Below, in pieces: positions 60,692 to 64,000 of a DNA stretch of 64,000 nucleotides. Below the pieces are notes generated by a model. That model made no database searches and had not been told where the DNA came from. It was given only the letters and a program-made list of their open reading frames with translations. Source of the DNA: Amoebidium appalachense (Eukaryota; Ichthyosporea); the NCBI GenBank assembly GCA_963693365.1, contig CAVNZM010000009.1, positions 9,858,001 to 9,922,000 of the forward strand, in the 5' to 3' direction. The first letter of the stretch is position 1. Each line of letters opens with the position of its first letter. The translations under genes were made by a program, and so were the position numbers.

Positions 60692-61473
60692 ACACACGCC
60701 CCACCCACCCACCCACCCACCCACCCACTCACCCACCTTCCCTCCAGGTACAAACACACGTCCCTGGGTACCAACCAAACAATAACCTTTCTCCTTCTCT
60801 CTCTCTCTTTTTCTTTTTCTTTTTCTTTTTCTTTCTTTTTTCTTTTTTTTGGGGGGGGGGGAGGGGGGAGGGAGGGGAGGGAGGGGGGGGGGGGGAGGGG
60901 GGGGGGGATGGAGGGGGTGAGATTTAGAAAAGGAGCCAGGGTGCCGGATAGAGAAACTGAAGTTCCTCACATGGCCATACAAAGATAAAGAAATGTTACA
61001 GTTGTCTGTTTGTCAACGTGCAACACACCGATCATTCTGCAAGTGATAAAGTATTGGATGTCCACAAGCTACCCTATGTTGTAATGTCCTGCTTACACAA
61101 ATACCATTACAGGAGGCTACATAGGCTGCATTTGATATTTTCGGATTTAGCATAATCTGAGACTAGCCCAAATGTTTTTGGAACACTTATGAGTACAGCG
61201 GGCTAGCCCCCAGAAGAAAATATGTGAAAAATGTGGTTGGTTCCTTTCGTCTGTCTGGGCTAGGGGGTCTGGGAACGAGATTCTAGCTTGCTAGAGCCAA
61301 AATTTGTAATTCAAGAAATCATAAATTTGGCCTTCCCCTTCTACTTGATTTCATGCCGTTCAAGTTCTATGACACGGATTGGATGTGTGAACCCTAACCA
61401 AAACCTATCTCCATACATTTCCTGCAGATTCAGGAACCACCCGCCGCAAGCAACCACCACAACTCGAGCCATC
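59413..61473. other. upstream flank of the M13 peptidase gene
   Basis: 59755-59995 duplicates 50222-50510. C/T-rich 60228-60320, (CA)n 60359-60438, C-CA-CCCA block 60634-60736, T/C then G-rich 60790-60915. 60960-61470 is unique; TTTCCTGCAG at 61420-61429 could be an acceptor for a 5' UTR exon that contains the M13 start codon. Confidence 0.5.
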
Positions 61474-61726
61474 ATGGGGGCCCTACGTTTTATTCCCTTG
61501 TTTCTATTGTTTGCTGCAGTAACGGCAGCCCCTTATTGGGTCTCACACACTGTCCGCAAATACCATTTAAGGCAAGTGGAAAACATCACCAATCCAAATG
61601 AAACCTCTGCCGAGAAAGGGGTGTTGGGAGATCTAGACCCTTCCATCAGCCCATGTGATAGCTTCTACGGGTTCACGTGCAACAAGTGGATCAAAGAAAA
61701 CCCCATCCCTAAAAACTTCAGCAGAT
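61474..61726 (+). CDS. M13 peptidase exon 1
   Basis: ATG at 61474 (AGCCATCATGG). Signal peptide, then CDSFYGFTCNKWIKENPIP. Donor AGAT|GTAGGT chosen because T plus GG of exon 2 makes Trp in the family motif SRW. The frame is also open upstream, so a longer N-terminus is possible but would bury the signal sequence. Confidence 0.85.
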
Positions 61727-61830
61727 GTAGGTGTAATCCCCCCGTCCCCCCCCCCCCCCCCTCCCCCCCCCCCCCCCCCCCACCACCACCACCACCACCT
61801 ACAAAAAGCAAAACCATCCCTCGGCTCAAG

Positions 61831-61868
<38 letters not shown>

Positions 61869-62036
61869 AAAAGAAAAAAAAAACAAAAAAAAAAACAACC
61901 ATCCTATGCTTTCTCCCGAGAATTTCCTCTACTCCCCCCCTCCCCCCTCTCCCCCCACCTAGTTGCTTCAATATTCTGGGCACCTTCTTCCCTTTCTGTT
62001 AAGCCTTGTCCTTAACCCCCCTCCCTTTCCTCCCCC

Positions 62037-62067
<31 letters not shown>

Positions 62068-62697
62068 ACCGCCTGCGCTTAGAAAACCGATGACTATAGG
62101 CCGTTTTCTCCCTCATACTGGTAAATCTGCCACTGGATCCCCCCCCCCCTCTCCCCCTCCCCAACACCAACACACACATATACGCGGGCAATCTTACTCC
62201 CCCCCCCCCCCCCCCCCCCCTCCCCCACCCCTCGCCCCCCCTCTTTTTCGCTCATTTTGTTGAAAATGGCACCCAAAACTGCACGCTTTCCCACTAAGCA
62301 TTTAACACACTTAAAGCACCTTAACCCCCGGGAACAAAAAAAAAAAAACTTGAAACCAACCTAACTCTTCCCTGTCTCCCTTTAACCCCACTTTTCTCAT
62401 CCATGGCCAACAACCCCATCCCCCCCAACTCTCAAACCCCCCCCCCCCCCCCTCCCTCCCTTCCCCTCCCCCCCCCTCCCCCCTCCCCCCAGGTAACCAT
62501 GCCCCTCCTCCTCTCTCTCTCTCCCCCCCCCCCCCCCCCCCCCCTCTCCTCCTCCCTCTCTTTCCTTCTGGTTGCCATACAGGGTCCAGGTTCGGTCACC
62601 TTGATGAGGTGGTGGGGAGTCGCATCCAAGGCCTGATCAACGGTTCAACACAGGTGGGTGTGTGTGTGGGTGTCCATGTCCATGTGTGGGCGTTTGT

Positions 62698-62728
<31 letters not shown>

Positions 62729-62790
62729 GGGGGGAGGAAGGGAGGGGGTTATGTGTTAATGTCTGTGCCGCATGCTCCCCCCCCCCCCCC

Positions 62791-62844
<54 letters not shown>

Positions 62845-63050
62845 ACCCACAACACACACCGGTGCGGGTGCGCAGTCACTCTAACTCTAAAGACTCTGAA
62901 AATCAATTTTCACTTCGGGTGTTTATTTCTGTTTTTTCTCGCCCCATGCTACAACTCCAAATTTCAGCAATTTGTCCCACCTAGCCACCCACCCACCAAC
63001 CCCACACCACACGACCAAAGCACACATCCATCCACCTACTCCTCCACACT

Positions 63051-63090
<40 letters not shown>

Positions 63091-63924
63091 CCTCCCCCTC
63101 CCCCCGTCCACTCCCCCCTCCGGCCCCCTCGTTTCTCTTCCCCCCCCCCCCCCCCCTTCTCACGCCAACTCCCCTCCCCCCCCCCAACACAAAAAGAACC
63201 CCCCAAAAAAACTCCAATACCAATAACCACTAAACCCGCAGTATAACGGCATCACCAACACCACATCTGGCCGGAGGGTGCTTGAAACGGTGAGGGCCTT
63301 TTACCAGTCGTGCATGAACCTGACTGCAATCGATGCACTGGGGATACAGCCTTTCAATGTACGTATCTCCCCCCCCCCCCCCCCTCATCCACCCCCCCGC
63401 CCCCGCCCCCCCCCTTTCTGCGGCACACACATTCACACGCATAAGCACACGTGCGACACAGGTGCGTGTGGGCACACTCGCACACGCACAACCATGCACA
63501 CACCCGCACACGCTGACACACACTCTGCCGGTGCTCCCAACATCTCCTCTTTTCTCTCTCTCCACTTATTCCAACCATCCTCACTTGCACGCTTGCCAGT
63601 GACTGGTCTTTCCCCCCGACATCATTTCAATATATGTGCTGTGAGCGATCCCCTCCCCTTCCTCCCACTCCCGCCAACTCGAATAAGGAGACATCTTCCC
63701 CGTATTTTTATGCTTCTACCCGTTCACAGACTATCAACAACTAAGTGGCAACTAAGTGCTATAATAGGGCGTGAGCATTAGTTTTTATGCCATCCTGACT
63801 TGGGGTATCCTAATTTCAGGCTGTTTTTGATCCGATCGTTCGCTGGCGCAATGGCACCACCCCGTTTGCAGCTGCAATTGCAGATCTGCACCTCAAGTCC
63901 ATCCCTGCCCTGTTCAACACTTAC
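61474..63924 (+). CDS. M13-family zinc metallopeptidase (neprilysin-like), 5' part: four exons
   Basis: Exons 61474-61726, 62583-62653, 63242-63358, 63820-63924 join in phase to 182 codons; the gene continues beyond the window, so the catalytic HExxH is not visible. The N-terminus has a hydrophobic core (FIPLFLLFAAVTAAP) resembling a cleavable signal peptide, whereas vertebrate neprilysins are type II membrane proteins with a cytoplasmic tail. Family markers: CDSFYGFTCNKWIKENPIP, SRWSRF, and FYQSCMNLTAIDALGIQPF. Many N-glycosylation sequons (NIT, NET, NFS, NGS, NTT, NLT, NGT) fit a secreted or extracellular enzyme. Donors of exons 1 and 3 (GTAGGTGTAAT and GTACGTATCT) run into C tracts; exon 2's leads into GT-rich sequence; exon 4 has GTAAGT. 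Confidence 0.88.
62583..62653 (+). CDS. M13 peptidase exon 2
   Basis: Acceptor GGTTGCCATACAG. Reads SRFGHLDEVVGSRIQGLING, matching the S.F..L......+..++ segment of M13 proteins. Donor GTGGGTGTGTG. Confidence 0.85.
62797..62843. repeat. poly-C / poly-A(47) run in the second intron of the M13 gene
   Basis: C run then an A homopolymer of about 47 nt, possibly a retroposon tail or slippage product. Confidence 0.9.
63242..63358 (+). CDS. M13 peptidase exon 3
   Basis: Acceptor CTAAACCCGCAG. Encodes TSGRRVLETVRAFYQSCMN and AIDALGIQPFN, the family's FY.SC.....ID..G..P signature. 39 codons, phase 0. Confidence 0.9.
63820..63924 (+). CDS. M13 peptidase exon 4
   Basis: Acceptor CCTAATTTCAG. Encodes AVFDPIVRWRNGTTPFAAAI then ADLHLKSIPALFNTY. 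35 codons, phase 0, donor GTAAGT. A decayed copy is at 53016-53117. Confidence 0.87.
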
Positions 63925-64000
63925 GTAAGTGGCTTTACGTTGGCTATAAGTGAGAAAGGCGAGAAGAATTCTATTGGATTCCCTCCATCCCCATCCCCCC

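Overview
This is eukaryotic nuclear DNA: spliceosomal GT-AG introns, short exons, Kozak-like starts, and an extreme load of simple repeats (poly-C/poly-G runs, (CA)n/(GT)n, purine tracts). Most long open frames here are only translations of these repeats. The host is most likely an opisthokont, possibly a unicellular holozoan. This is inferred because the leucyl-tRNA synthetase resembles the animal/fungal mitochondrial (LARS2) type and an M13 (neprilysin-family) peptidase follows. The species cannot be named from the sequence.

Layout. (1) 1-1630: purine-rich satellite, then unique sequence. (2) 1631-25578, + strand: a complete mitochondrial-type leucyl-tRNA synthetase gene. I resolve it into 26 exons that join in phase without a frameshift (2,661 nt, 886 codons plus TAG). 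(3) 26752-27789, - strand: protein with AP2/ERF-like repeats; a paralogue lies at 45293-46291. (4) 29.3-30.4 kb: isolated exons of one or more unidentified + strand genes. (5) 32341-33742: 1.4-kb inverted-repeat element with TTAA target duplications. (6) 33.9-35.0 kb: unidentified ORFs. (7) 35.6-37.05 kb, - strand: frameshifted Ty1/copia-like gag-protease remnant. (8) 38.4-43.7 kb, + strand: unidentified multi-exon gene containing a duplicated two-exon module. (9) 46.3-50 kb: mostly repeats. (10) 50.2-53.1 kb: degenerate 5' copy of the M13 gene. (11) 54.2-55.2 kb, - strand: two-exon gene starting MSKPIDYSKWD. (12) 56700-59410: inverted-repeat element with TA target duplication, containing a broken LINE reverse transcriptase. 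(13) 61474 to the window end, + strand: first four exons of a secreted M13 peptidase that continues past base 64000.

The most unusual signal is the intron architecture. In the synthetase gene 19 of 25 introns carry a long C run starting about 5-30 nt after the donor, and four more have a donor that is itself the first unit of a (GT)n tract. Seven introns run a (CA)n tract almost into the acceptor. Six have TGATTGG or its reverse complement CCAATCA within about 40 nt of the 3' splice site. The C-run/(GT)n rule also holds at several donors of the M13 gene and the unidentified 38-44 kb gene.
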